DNA from: Roseibacillus sp.
GTDB taxonomy: Bacteria > Verrucomicrobiota > Verrucomicrobiia > Verrucomicrobiales > Akkermansiaceae
Assembly: GCA_029242545.1 (NCBI GenBank)
Contig: JAQWTV010000142.1
Location: forward strand, 1-64,000
DNA length: 64,000 bases
Direction: 5' to 3'
Shown here: piece after piece, positions 33,824 to 42,516 of the stretch
Numbering within the stretch: position 1 is the first letter of the stretch
Layout of the letters: every line of letters begins with the position of its first letter
Program-made: the position numbers and the translations under genes
Notes under the pieces: model-generated
Database searches by the model: none
What the model was told of the DNA's origin: nothing
The model's input: the letters and a program-made list of their open reading frames with translations, nothing else

Positions 33824-36448
33824 ATGAAGACCGCTCTGCCAATCCTGTTGGGACTCTCTCTATTCCCGACCTTTTTGACCGCTGAGGATGACATCACTAA
33901 GGTGAATGCTACCACTAAGGCGTTCTGGTCGTACAAGCCGCTTCGTCGGCCAAGTGTGCCCGAGGTTAAGGATCCGGCGTGGGGCCGCAGCCCTATCGAT
34001 GCCTTCATTTTTGATAGATTACAGGTCAACGGGCTCAAGCCCAATAGCCCGGCGTCGAGACGAGAGCTGATCCGGCGGGCAAGCTTCGACATCACAGGGC
34101 TTCCTCCCACTCTTGAGGAGGTTGAGGCTTTCGAAAAGGATTCCTCTCCCGAGGCGTGGGAAAAGGTTATCGACCGCCTTCTGGCCTCGCCACACTACGG
34201 AGAGAAGTGGGCGCGGCACTGGCTTGATATTGTTCGATACGCCGAGTCCAACGGCTTTGAGCGAGATTCCGAGAAACCGCATATCTGGCGTTACCGCGAT
34301 TATGTCATCGACGCGTTCAACGCTGATCTTCCCTACGACCAGTTTGTTCTCGACCAGCTGGCAGGAGATGAGCTCGAAAAGCCTACTTCACAGTCCATGA
34401 TTGCGACGGGATATCATCGCCTCATGCAGTGGGATGACGAGCCTGCGGATCGGCTCCTGCACTTGTTTGATAATCTCGATGATGACCTGCGGATTACCTC
34501 CGAGGGGATGCTGGGGATGACCGTGGGGTGTGCGCGATGTCACGACCACAAGGGAGATCCAATTTCCCAGGAGGATTACTACAGCTTCATGGCCTTTTTC
34601 CGCGGGGTAAAACAGCCAGGGAAGGGTGGAGCGAACATTGAGAATGTTGGTGGCGGAGAGGGAGATGCCGGCTACCAGGCTGCGCTCGAAAAGCACGATG
34701 CCGAAGGCGAAAGGGTCAAGGGGGAGCTGGAAAGTGCCGAGAAGAAGATTGGGCAGCAGCTGATCAAGGCATTTCCGAGTCTCAAGGGAAGGCTTAGCAG
34801 CTCTGGGGATGAATTTCTGGTCTTGCTAGGAGATGGCCGGGAGGTGAGTCCCGGAATGTGGTTTTACACTACTCGGAAGCCCTCAGCAAACTGGTCTGCG
34901 GTCAATTTTCGTGCTGAGAATGAGAAGTGGAAAAAGGGTCTCGCGGGCTTCGGAAAAGCGGGGACTTCTGGCGTTAAAGTGAATACGGAATGGAGCTCCA
35001 AGGAACTTTGGGCTCAGGGTACCTTCCTCCTGGAAAGTATTCCAGATAAGCTGAGGCTCTCCCTGATCCACGACGAGGATGTCGAGATTTTTCTGAATGG
35101 ACAATTGGTTCTCAAGGAAAGCGGGGTTCTTGGAAATTATAAGGATTTCGATGCCGACAAGAAGTTCCTCTCTGCTCTTCAGACGGGCCGGAATGTTGTG
35201 ACAGCCCGGGTGCGACAGACGAAAGGGGGGCAATCATTTGATTTTGGGGTCAAGTCCTACCAAGGGGAAAAGTTCACTATCGATGTAGCTCTCGCGATGT
35301 CGAAATCCAAGGGTGTTGAGGCAGGACTCCTGGCCAAGAGGAAAGACCTGAAAAAGCGGATTGCGCAACATGCGCAGAGCCGCCCCAAGCCCACGAGCGT
35401 GAGCGCTCAGGTCGTGCAGGAGCATGGGAAAATACCGCCCCCGCTTCATGTGCACTACCGTGGGAATCCTCACGTGAAGGGCGATAAGGTAATGACCACG
35501 AGTATTCCAACGATCTTTGGAGGAGACGAGCTGGAGCATAATTCCCCGGCCCACGGGCGAAACACCAGTGGGCGTCGACTGGCGCTTGCGAAGTGGATGG
35601 TGAAGCCCGACAACCCCCGGACCTCGCGGGTGATAATGAATCGCCTCTGGCAGCATCACTTTGGGCGTGGAATCTGCGCAACTCCTAACGATTTTGGCTA
35701 TCTCGGAGAGCGACCAACTCATCCGGTGCTCCTCGACTGGCTCGCGACCGAGCTGGTGAACAAGAAGTGGAGTCTCAAGCAGATGCACAAGGTGATCATG
35801 CTTTCCCAAGCCTACCAGATGTCGTCGAAGGGTCAGGCTGCCAGTTTGGCGAAGGATCCGGACAACAAATGGTTCTGGCGTTTCAACATGCGCCGTCTGA
35901 CTGCCGAAGAGTTGCGGGATTCAGTCCTCGCCACCACCGGTCGGCTGAATCGCAAAATGGGAGGTCCGAGCATCTACATCAAGCTTGCGCCCGAGGTGCT
36001 GGCAACGTCCTCAACCAAGGGAGGAAAATGGGGTAATTCTCCTCCGGAAGAGCAAACCCGGAGAAGCGTTTACATCAAGGTCAAGCGGTCGATCGTTCCA
36101 CCCATTCTGCAGGACTTTGATCTGGCTGATACGGATGGGACCTGCCCGGTTCGCTTCCGGAGCATCCTGCCCACTCAAGCTCTGGCAATGATGAACAGCA
36201 CCTTCGTAAACGAAGAGGCTGTTAGTTTTGCTGAACGTCTTCGATCCGAGGCGCCGGATGATCCTCGCCGACAGGTAGGTCTTGCGCTTGAAATTGCCCT
36301 TGCCAGAACGGCCACAGTGAGAGAGTTGGACTACGGCATGGAATTTGTGGAGGTCATGATACGGGAGCACAAGCTCTCCTCGGAAGACGCTTTCAATCGT
36401 TTTGCCCTCCTGGTTTTGAATCTCAACGAGTTTTTCTTTGTCGACTGA
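33824..36448 (+). CDS. DUF1549/DUF1553 secreted protein with jelly-roll-like insert
   Basis: 874 residues from ATG 33824, which gives the signal peptide MKTALPILLGLSLFPTFLTA. DUF1549 spans about 45-240 with HYGEKWARHWLD and the heme-type motif CARCHDHKGDP (Cys236). A helical stretch follows, then a beta-rich insert (about 388-475) containing DEDVEIFLNGQLV, a pattern typical of the sugar-binding jelly-roll of glycoside hydrolase family 2/PA14-like modules. DUF1553 spans about 585-865 (NRLWQHHFGRGI). As in the operon at 4282 there is no PSCyt1 module, but the insert is of a different fold. The DUF1501 partner starts 40 bases after the stop. Confidence 0.9.
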   Translation: MKTALPILLGLSLFPTFLTAEDDITKVNATTKAFWSYKPLRRPSVPEVKDPAWGRSPIDAFIFDRLQVNGLKPNSPASRRELIRRASFDITGLPPTLEEVEAFEKDSSPEAWEKVIDRLLASPHYGEKWARHWLDIVRYAESNGFERDSEKPHIWRYRDYVIDAFNADLPYDQFVLDQLAGDELEKPTSQSMIATGYHRLMQWDDEPADRLLHLFDNLDDDLRITSEGMLGMTVGCARCHDHKGDPISQEDYYSFMAFFRGVKQPGKGGANIENVGGGEGDAGYQAALEKHDAEGERVKGELESAEKKIGQQLIKAFPSLKGRLSSSGDEFLVLLGDGREVSPGMWFYTTRKPSANWSAVNFRAENEKWKKGLAGFGKAGTSGVKVNTEWSSKELWAQGTFLLESIPDKLRLSLIHDEDVEIFLNGQLVLKESGVLGNYKDFDADKKFLSALQTGRNVVTARVRQTKGGQSFDFGVKSYQGEKFTIDVALAMSKSKGVEAGLLAKRKDLKKRIAQHAQSRPKPTSVSAQVVQEHGKIPPPLHVHYRGNPHVKGDKVMTTSIPTIFGGDELEHNSPAHGRNTSGRRLALAKWMVKPDNPRTSRVIMNRLWQHHFGRGICATPNDFGYLGERPTHPVLLDWLATELVNKKWSLKQMHKVIMLSQAYQMSSKGQAASLAKDPDNKWFWRFNMRRLTAEELRDSVLATTGRLNRKMGGPSIYIKLAPEVLATSSTKGGKWGNSPPEEQTRRSVYIKVKRSIVPPILQDFDLADTDGTCPVRFRSILPTQALAMMNSTFVNEEAVSFAERLRSEAPDDPRRQVGLALEIALARTATVRELDYGMEFVEVMIREHKLSSEDAFNRFALLVLNLNEFFFVD

Positions 36449-36488
36449 CCGAGCGGCATTTCTGCAGAACATCTTTTCTCCTAATACC

Positions 36489-37946
36489 ATGAATAAACCA
36501 GTGAACAGTTTTTGCGGTCAGATCAACCGCCGCGAGGCGATTCGTCATCTAGGTGGCGGTTTTACCTCCTTGGCTCTGACCGGGATGTTGGCCCAGGATG
36601 GATTCTTCAATAAAGCAGATGCGGCGAGTCTCTATGGCAACCCTCTGGCCCCGAAGGACTCCATGCTGCCACAGCGAGCCAAGGCCGTAATCTTCCTCTT
36701 CATGTATGGGGGTCCAAGTCACATGGACACCTTTGATTACAAACCAAAACTCTACCCACTCGACGGAAAGACCATCGACGTCAAAACCTTCGGGCGTGGG
36801 GGAAAGAAGAACAAAGGTCGCGTTGTGGGACCGAAGTGGAAATTTTCTCAGTATGGTCAGTCCGGAAAGCATATCTCCACCCTGTTTCCTCACCTTGCCA
36901 AGCGATCTGATGATATCGCCTTTATCCACTCGATGTCTGCAGAGTCTCCGATCCATGGGTCAGCGATGCTGAACATGAATTGTGGCTCGGTGGTAAGCGG
37001 AAAGCCCTCTCTCGGATCATGGGTGAATTATGGACTTGGAAGTGTGAACGAGAATCTTCCGGGTTACGTGGTTATGCTTGAGAATAGTGGAGGTCCGATC
37101 AGTGGAGCCAAGAACTGGACCTCCGGCTACATGCCCGCGAGTTATGGCGGGACGGTCTTTCGGTCGCAGGGAGATCCCATCCTGAATCTCAAGAATGCTC
37201 AGAACATGCCGAGAGAGCAGCAGCGGACTCTGCTTGACTATCTCAGCACCATGAATCAGGAGCATCTGGGCCTGCGGGAGGATCAGTCAGATCTGTCATC
37301 CAGAATTTCCAGTTATGAATTGGCTTACCGGATGCAGACGACGGCGCCGGAAGCAATAGATCTGGATGGCGAGCCAGATCACGTTAAACAGCTTTACGGA
37401 GTTGGAGAAGGGCGCACGGATGACTTTGGAAGAAAGTGCATGTTGGCCCGAAGGCTCGTGGAAAGAGGAGTTCGTTTCATTCAGATTTACTCCGGGGGTG
37501 CACACAATGATGCTAACTGGGATGCCCATGGCAACTTGGAAGCAAATCATAACAAGCACGCGGGGAATACCGACAAGCCTATTGCCGGGCTCATCGCTGA
37601 CTTAAAGCAGCGGGGTATGCTGGATGAAACCCTGATCGTCTGGGGTGGAGAGTTCGGACGCCAGCCGACTGCGGAATACGCCAAGGGAACTGGTCGGGAT
37701 CACAACTCCTTCGGGTTCACGATGTGGATGGCAGGGGGTGGAATCAAAGGAGGCGTTTCTCACGGAGAAACGGATGAGCTGGGTGCCGCCGCTGTAGGGG
37801 ATAGTCTGCATGTAAGAAACATGCATGCTACCGTGCTTGACCGGATGGGCCTTGATCCTAACAACCTCAGCTATTTTTACGGCGGACTCGATCAGAAGCT
37901 GGTTGGAGTGGAGGGCGCCAAGCCCATCCATCAGATCATGGCATAG
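36489..37946 (+). CDS. DUF1501 family protein, Tat-exported
   Basis: 485 residues from ATG 36489; the frame is open further upstream into the end of the preceding gene without support. A twin-arginine-type signal is present (RREAIRHLGGGF then a hydrophobic stretch). DUF1501 motifs: LFMYGGPSHMDTFD, WGGEFGRQP, GRDHNSFGF and GGGIKGGVSHGETDE. It is the partner of the DUF1549/DUF1553 gene just upstream, mirroring 4282-8416. Activity is unknown. A strong terminator follows. Confidence 0.9.
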   Translation: MNKPVNSFCGQINRREAIRHLGGGFTSLALTGMLAQDGFFNKADAASLYGNPLAPKDSMLPQRAKAVIFLFMYGGPSHMDTFDYKPKLYPLDGKTIDVKTFGRGGKKNKGRVVGPKWKFSQYGQSGKHISTLFPHLAKRSDDIAFIHSMSAESPIHGSAMLNMNCGSVVSGKPSLGSWVNYGLGSVNENLPGYVVMLENSGGPISGAKNWTSGYMPASYGGTVFRSQGDPILNLKNAQNMPREQQRTLLDYLSTMNQEHLGLREDQSDLSSRISSYELAYRMQTTAPEAIDLDGEPDHVKQLYGVGEGRTDDFGRKCMLARRLVERGVRFIQIYSGGAHNDANWDAHGNLEANHNKHAGNTDKPIAGLIADLKQRGMLDETLIVWGGEFGRQPTAEYAKGTGRDHNSFGFTMWMAGGGIKGGVSHGETDELGAAAVGDSLHVRNMHATVLDRMGLDPNNLSYFYGGLDQKLVGVEGAKPIHQIMA

Positions 37947-37967
37947 GGGTCGTGATTCGAGCCATCC

Positions 37968-37995
37968 AAGGGAGAGCGCCATGCTCTCCCTTTTT
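37968..37995 (+). terminator. Rho-independent terminator
   Basis: AAGGGAGAGC (37968-37977) pairs with GCTCTCCCTT (37983-37992) over a five-base loop and runs into five T. It ends the DUF1549/DUF1553-DUF1501 operon. Confidence 0.9.
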
Positions 37996-38079
37996 GTGTT
38001 CAGGGGTGAGTCGTCGAGTCCGGAATCCAGAAGGAAGAGTCCAGGAACCTAGTGCCCAGTTTCAAGAGGTCGGGACACA

Positions 38080-39096
38080 CTACCTCCCTCTTCCGCGGGG
38101 CTGTGCGGCACGACGTGGTGCTGACCGAGGTCTTTCTGGACCACGTTGAGGTCTTTCTTCCGCCTCGAGACGTCGCAAACGATGTTCAAGTTGGGACAGG
38201 CGTCCCTCAAGCTGCTTGAGGAACCGATGTAATTCGCCCTCTTTGCGATCGTCGTGGTGGCGCTCTTCGTCGTGGTGGCGCTCTCTGTTGTGGTGGCGTT
38301 CGTTATCGTGGTGGCGTTCGTTATCGTGGTGGCGCTCTTCGCCGTTGTGGCGCTGCTCGTCGTTGTGGCGCTGCTCGTCGTTGTGGCGCTGCTCCTCGTG
38401 ATGGCGCTGCTCGTCGTGATGGCGCTGCTCGTCGTTGTGGCGCTGCTCGTCGTTGTGGCGCTGCTCCTCGTTGTGGCGCTGCTCCTCGTTGTGGCGCTGC
38501 TCGTCGTGATGGCGCTGCTCGTCGTGATGGCGCTGCTCGTCGTTGTGGCGCTGCTCCTCGTTGTGGCGCTGCTCCTCGTTGTGGCGCTGCTCCTCGTTGT
38601 GGCGCTCGCGGTCTCCCTCGTGATGGCGCTTGGCCATTTCTGCTTTCACGTGGCGAAGCAATTTTTCGGCTTGTTCGTGTTTGCCTTGTTTGCGCAGTTC
38701 ATTGATTTTGCGTTCGGCTTGCTCGATGAACTTACGGACTTCCCGGTCTTGTTCACGTTCGTGGCGTTCGCCTTGGCCATCGCGTTCGCGGTCTCCCTCG
38801 TGATGGTGCTCGCGGTTGTCTTCATGGCGTTCATGCTCGTTTCGGCGGCGTTGTTCGCGCTCACCACGTTCGCCTTCGCCAGCCCGCTTGCCCGCTCCTT
38901 CACCGGCCCGCTTGCCCGCTCCTTCACCGGCCCGCTTGCCCGCGCCCTGGCCGGCCCGCTTGCCCGCGCCCTGGCCGGCCCGCTTGCCCGCGCCCTGGCC
39001 GGCCCGCTTGCGTTCTTTTTCACGATCCTGCTCCTGTCCCAGGGTGGGCAGGACGAGCAGGCTGATCAGGGTAAGAATGGTCAATTTGGTCTTCAT
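38080..39096 (-). CDS. Secreted histidine-rich hexapeptide-repeat protein
   Basis: 338 residues with a signal peptide (MKTKLTILTLISLLVLPTLG). After it come about five GAGKRAG(Q/E) octapeptides (29-72), a charged helix with KFIEQAERKINELRKQGKHEQ, and then 20 consecutive hexapeptides of the form R-H-N/H-x-E/D-Q (residues 165-284). A coiled-coil-like segment (HRFLKQLEGRLSQLEHRLRRLEAE) and an Arg/Pro-rich tail close the protein. About one residue in five of the repeat zone is His, which suggests metal (Zn, Cu, Ni) or polyanion binding. I recognise no family for the repeats. The opposite strand is also open, but translates to pure Val/Leu/Ala and has no signal peptide, so this strand is preferred. 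Confidence 0.75.
   Translation of the reverse strand: MKTKLTILTLISLLVLPTLGQEQDREKERKRAGQGAGKRAGQGAGKRAGQGAGKRAGEGAGKRAGEGAGKRAGEGERGEREQRRRNEHERHEDNREHHHEGDRERDGQGERHEREQDREVRKFIEQAERKINELRKQGKHEQAEKLLRHVKAEMAKRHHEGDRERHNEEQRHNEEQRHNEEQRHNDEQRHHDEQRHHDEQRHNEEQRHNEEQRHNDEQRHNDEQRHHDEQRHHEEQRHNDEQRHNDEQRHNGEERHHDNERHHDNERHHNRERHHDEERHHDDRKEGELHRFLKQLEGRLSQLEHRLRRLEAEERPQRGPERPRSAPRRAAQPRGRGR
38245..38604 (-). repeat. 18-bp tandem repeat, 20 units
   Basis: Twenty in-frame units of 18 bases encode the RHNEEQ-type hexapeptides; the typical plus-strand unit is GTGGCGCTGCTCCTCGTT. Variation is mostly at codon 3 (Asn/His) and codon 4 (Glu/Asp), changes made by single bases. Such a tract is prone to slippage and copy-number change. 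Confidence 0.92.
38881..39012 (-). repeat. 24-bp tandem repeat, about 5.5 units
   Basis: Units of 24 bases (for example beginning GGCCCGCTTGCCCGC on the plus strand) encode GAGKRAGQ and GAGKRAGE. The three units nearest the gene start (38929-39000) are identical; the two at 38881-38928 differ by Gln to Glu, so copies arose stepwise. Confidence 0.9.
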
Positions 39097-39361
39097 GAGT
39101 TGTAAGTGGTGGTGGATGAATGGCCCCCGCCCGGAATAGGGGCGCTGTATGGGAAACGGTGCGGAGGTTGGGATTTTTCTGCGGTTGGGTCGAGAATTGA
39201 TCCCACCGGATCCGGCGAATCACCGTATTGCAGGCCTGAAGCCTCTTGGTTTGGGGCAAGGAGGGACCCTCATGGCACGGAATTAGAACGAATTCGCTTC
39301 CGGCCGATGTGGAGGATGGCGAATACTGATCCTGTAAATCATCATGTGCCCTCTCTTTTTC

Positions 39362-40783
39362 ATGAAACGCCTCATCCTCGCCTTCGCGGCTTGCGCCTTT
39401 TCGTTCCTTCCTATTGCCGGAGCCGCCAAGCCCAATATCCTCTTTATTTTTGCGGACGACATGACCTACGACGCCATCGCGGCATTGGGACACGAGGAGA
39501 TCGAGACTCCGTACCTTGATCGGCTGGTGAAGGGAGGAACCACTTTCACACATGCCTATAACTCCGGCTCCTGGAGTGGAGCAGTTTGTGTCGCCAGTCG
39601 ACATATGCTGATGACGGGACGCCAGCTTTGGAATGCCCAGAAAGTTGCCAATCGGAAAGGAATGAGTGAATTTCAAGAGCAGGGAAAGTGTTGGCCCCAG
39701 TTGCTCGAGAAGGCGGGCTATCGAACTTACATGTCGGGTAAGTGGCATGTCCAGGTTGATGCGGGTAAGCTCTTCAATGTGGCAAAGCATGTCAGGCCGG
39801 GGATGCCACGGTCAGTGAAAAAAGCATACAATCGCCCGCTTGAAGGAAAGCCGGACCCGTGGGACCCCGCCGACAAATCAATTGGGGGATTCTGGGAAGG
39901 TGGTAAACACTGGAGCGAGGTGCAGGCAGATGATGCGGTGGGATTTCTTCAGGATGAAGCCAAGTCAGAGCGGCCTTTCTTTATTTATCTGGCCTTCAAT
40001 GCCCCTCACGACCCTCGTCAGGCTCCCCAGGAGTATCTCGATAAGTATCCGGCCAGCGAGATTATCGTGCCCCGGAACTTCCTGCCCCGGTATCCCTACT
40101 GTGATGAAATCGCAAATCCTCATCGTCTCCGGGATGAGAACCTTGCCCCCATGCCTAGGACCCGGCATTCCGTCCAGGTTCACCGGCGGGAGTATTATGC
40201 CATCATCACACACATGGATACGCAAATAGGACGCGTCCTCGATCAGTTAAAGAGCAGCGGAAAGGAGAAGGATACCTATATAGTCTTTACTGCTGACCAC
40301 GGCTTGGCGGTGGGGCAGCACGGTCTCTTCGGCAAGCAGAACATGTATGATCATAGTGTCCGGGTTCCGTTCATGGTGACTGGGCCTGGGGTGGCGGCCG
40401 GTGCGACCAATGATGCTCCAATCTATCTGCAGGATATCATTCCGACCTCCCTGGACTGGGCGGGTGCGGATACCCCCGACCATGTTCAGTTTAAGAGTAT
40501 TCAGCCCCATTTAGAGGGGAACGGTAAAAAGCGGGAATATGTATATGGCGCGTATTTGGGCGTGCAGAGGTCGATCACAGCTGATGGATACAAGCTGATG
40601 TATTATCCCAAGGCCAACAACATGCTGCGTCTCTACAAGGTTTCGGAGGACCCTCATGAAATCAACGACCTGATGAAAAGCGACGACCCAGCGCTGAAGG
40701 ACGTAGTGGCCAGACTGTGGAATCGTCTTATAGAGGTTCAGGGAGAATTTGGAGATACTCTGAAGCTGCAGAAGCCCGAGTAA
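39362..40783 (+). CDS. Secreted sulfatase with CVASR active-site motif
   Basis: 473 residues from ATG 39362 with a signal peptide (MKRLILAFAACAFSFLPIAG). It has the sulfatase fold: FADDMTYD with the metal Asp pair, SGKWHV, FNAPHDPR and TADHGLAVGQHG. The formylglycine site is CVASRHMLMTGR (Cys76), with Ala where most sulfatases have Pro; the rule C-x-P/A-x-R still allows FGE modification. The resemblance is to the choline-sulfatase/iduronate-sulfatase side of the family, which is a guess. About 265 bases without a gene separate it from the His-rich gene on the other strand. Confidence 0.9.
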   Translation: MKRLILAFAACAFSFLPIAGAAKPNILFIFADDMTYDAIAALGHEEIETPYLDRLVKGGTTFTHAYNSGSWSGAVCVASRHMLMTGRQLWNAQKVANRKGMSEFQEQGKCWPQLLEKAGYRTYMSGKWHVQVDAGKLFNVAKHVRPGMPRSVKKAYNRPLEGKPDPWDPADKSIGGFWEGGKHWSEVQADDAVGFLQDEAKSERPFFIYLAFNAPHDPRQAPQEYLDKYPASEIIVPRNFLPRYPYCDEIANPHRLRDENLAPMPRTRHSVQVHRREYYAIITHMDTQIGRVLDQLKSSGKEKDTYIVFTADHGLAVGQHGLFGKQNMYDHSVRVPFMVTGPGVAAGATNDAPIYLQDIIPTSLDWAGADTPDHVQFKSIQPHLEGNGKKREYVYGAYLGVQRSITADGYKLMYYPKANNMLRLYKVSEDPHEINDLMKSDDPALKDVVARLWNRLIEVQGEFGDTLKLQKPE

Positions 40784-40910
40784 GGCCTTTCGGATTTGAG
40801 AAGATAAGGCTCTTCTGCGTGTTTATGACGGGAGAGGATTTGTGGTTAGAGATGGGGCCGGGGGATTACACCCACGGCCCCACTTGAATGACTTCAAGGA
40901 GGCGGCTTGC

Positions 40911-41930
40911 CTAGAATGCGAATTGGGCACCAAGGACCGTCCACCATTCGGTTCCCAGTTGAGGCCCTTCCAGATCCTGCCAGAGCGGTGTGCCTACCTC
41001 AAGTGCGATGCGTGCTCCGGTTCCGGGAACCTGCATGTTTACTCCCAGGGAGCCATCGAGACGTGAGCCACTGCGTCGCTTCGGATCAACGGTTGGAACC
41101 GGGAGAGGCATGAGGCTTGCATCGCGGCCCCTGATGTTCCCCCATGTAGAGCCGTTCAACCTGGCTGAGACACTGATACCTTTTGCAATTTCCCGACCCG
41201 CCCATGCGGTAGCCTGCCAGTTGTTTCCGAGTCGATAATCTTCCCCGTTATCTCCGAGATAGATTCTGGAACTTACTTGCCCACCCCAGGACCAGTTGGT
41301 CTCCTGGGACAGGTAGGTCAGAGAAGGAGAGATTCCCCAACTCCCCGAGCCCAGTTGCATGGGATAGGGAAGCCGAGTGACTCCCGGTCCGGGGATAAAA
41401 TCCCTTTTATCCACTTCGGCGGTGGGCAGAAGAATACCGAGGCCGAGGTGGGCTCTCTGGTTTCGATACGGTCCCTCTCCGCCCCAGAAGTGGTAGAGCG
41501 CCGATAGAGAGGAGTCCCCAACGCCTGATGATTCAGTACGAAACTGCATCTCGTTGGCGAGATTGCTGTGATTCATGGAGAGGTCCACAAGGTTGAGCAT
41601 GCCCATCAGGGTCAGGCGGTCTGTAGGGGCATACATGGCGCCTATCATATGCATTTCCATGTCCATATCGATGGGAGCGACACGGAATGGGGCAGGGGGA
41701 GGTCCCGCAAAACTCGTGTTCGCGATAGAGTCGCTACCATCGTAGTTGTCTTCCATACGCATGAACATGTAACGGTAGGAAAGCATGAACTCACCGGCTT
41801 TGTGTGTATGGTCACCCATGACTCCGATTGGAGCATGGCTGTCTGGACGGTCAGAGGACCAAGCGTCCTCCTGCGTGTGAGCTAGAGCGACGGGAATGAA
41901 GAGAAAAGAGATAAGATTATAAATTTTCAT
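40911..41930 (-). CDS. Outer-membrane beta-barrel protein, transporter/Phenol_MetA_deg-like
   Basis: 339 residues with a signal peptide, alternating beta strands and a C-terminal aromatic residue (GAQFAF) typical of outer-membrane barrels. The N-terminal DRPDSHAPIGVMGDHTHKAG and the strand YRYMFMRMED are typical of proteins annotated as transporter near metal-resistance genes. The first hundred residues are rich in Met and His (for example MDMEMHMIGAMY), which hints at copper or another soft metal. Function is inferred only. The small CxxC protein gene lies 139 bases upstream in the same direction. Confidence 0.72.
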   Translation of the reverse strand: MKIYNLISFLFIPVALAHTQEDAWSSDRPDSHAPIGVMGDHTHKAGEFMLSYRYMFMRMEDNYDGSDSIANTSFAGPPPAPFRVAPIDMDMEMHMIGAMYAPTDRLTLMGMLNLVDLSMNHSNLANEMQFRTESSGVGDSSLSALYHFWGGEGPYRNQRAHLGLGILLPTAEVDKRDFIPGPGVTRLPYPMQLGSGSWGISPSLTYLSQETNWSWGGQVSSRIYLGDNGEDYRLGNNWQATAWAGREIAKGISVSARLNGSTWGNIRGRDASLMPLPVPTVDPKRRSGSRLDGSLGVNMQVPGTGARIALEVGTPLWQDLEGPQLGTEWWTVLGAQFAF

Positions 41931-42069
41931 TGGGTAGTGTGTTAGATGAAGTTGTTGGGAAGGAATAACTGTATCCTTCCTCGCGTCCTAGGGAACACCC
42001 GGGCGCAATTGTAAAAAACGAGACGGCCTGGGCGCTATGCGGAGGCCTTGCTAGAAGAGAAGTGTGGTC

Positions 42070-42459
42070 TCAGGCCATCCATGGGGGAGGGTGTGGAATA
42101 TCACCCTGCCATTGGGATTTCACGGAAGAGGAAGATGGAAGAATACGCGTGGAGAGCGCCGGTGGAAAGAGGTCATTGCTTTCCGTAGACATTCTCAGGG
42201 GAATCATTTTGGCCATGGTCGTGGCTTCGGGGATGGAACTATTTTCCCTGTGCCTGCTTCGCTCGGATTGGAGGAGGTAACAGATCTCACAAGGGTTTTT
42301 CCCCGAGAGGCTACTCTCAATAGAATCCTGGATTCCAAGGGTTGGTGCCCGTTCTGTGATCATTGTGAACCACGCCAGCGATTGACCAATCATGAGATGC
42401 CCTTCAACTACAACTACGGCAGCGAGTAGCAGGAGCAGACGTCCAAGAAGTTGTAGCAC
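42070..42459 (-). CDS. Small membrane or secreted protein with CxxC motif
   Basis: 129 residues from a GTG. The N-terminus is a hydrophobic signal or anchor (LLGRLLLLLAAVVVVEG), followed by SLAWFTMITE and then SGKNPCEICYLLQSER, a CxxC pair. This layout (hydrophobic leader, aromatic patch, G-x-x-P-C-x-x-C) recurs in small uncharacterised verrucomicrobial proteins that I associate with metal handling, and is compatible with the Met/His-rich barrel gene downstream. The Ser/Pro-rich C-terminus is not conserved in any way I can recognise. The overlapping plus-strand frame has no such features. No convincing ribosome-binding site precedes the GTG. Confidence 0.5.
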   Translation of the reverse strand: MLQLLGRLLLLLAAVVVVEGHLMIGQSLAWFTMITERAPTLGIQDSIESSLSGKNPCEICYLLQSERSRHRENSSIPEATTMAKMIPLRMSTESNDLFPPALSTRILPSSSSVKSQWQGDIPHPPPWMA

Positions 42460-42516
42460 ATTCGGATAGCGCCTGATGGGGGTGGACTTGTCAAGAACGA
42501 GTCATAGAGTCTCCTC

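Noticed and set aside
38245-38604. CRISPR-like periodic repeat
   Set aside because: Units of 18 bases are contiguous, without spacers, and in frame within a coding sequence.
38254-39105. 283-residue plus-strand ORF over the His-rich gene
   Set aside because: It is open only because the 18-bp and 24-bp repeats lack stops in every frame. It reads as endless Val/Leu/Ala, has no signal peptide, and the opposite strand has a good leader and flanking helices.
42064-42429. 121-residue plus-strand ORF overlapping the CxxC gene
   Set aside because: Low-complexity Gly/Arg-rich reading with no leader or motif, whereas the opposite strand has a hydrophobic leader and PCxxC.
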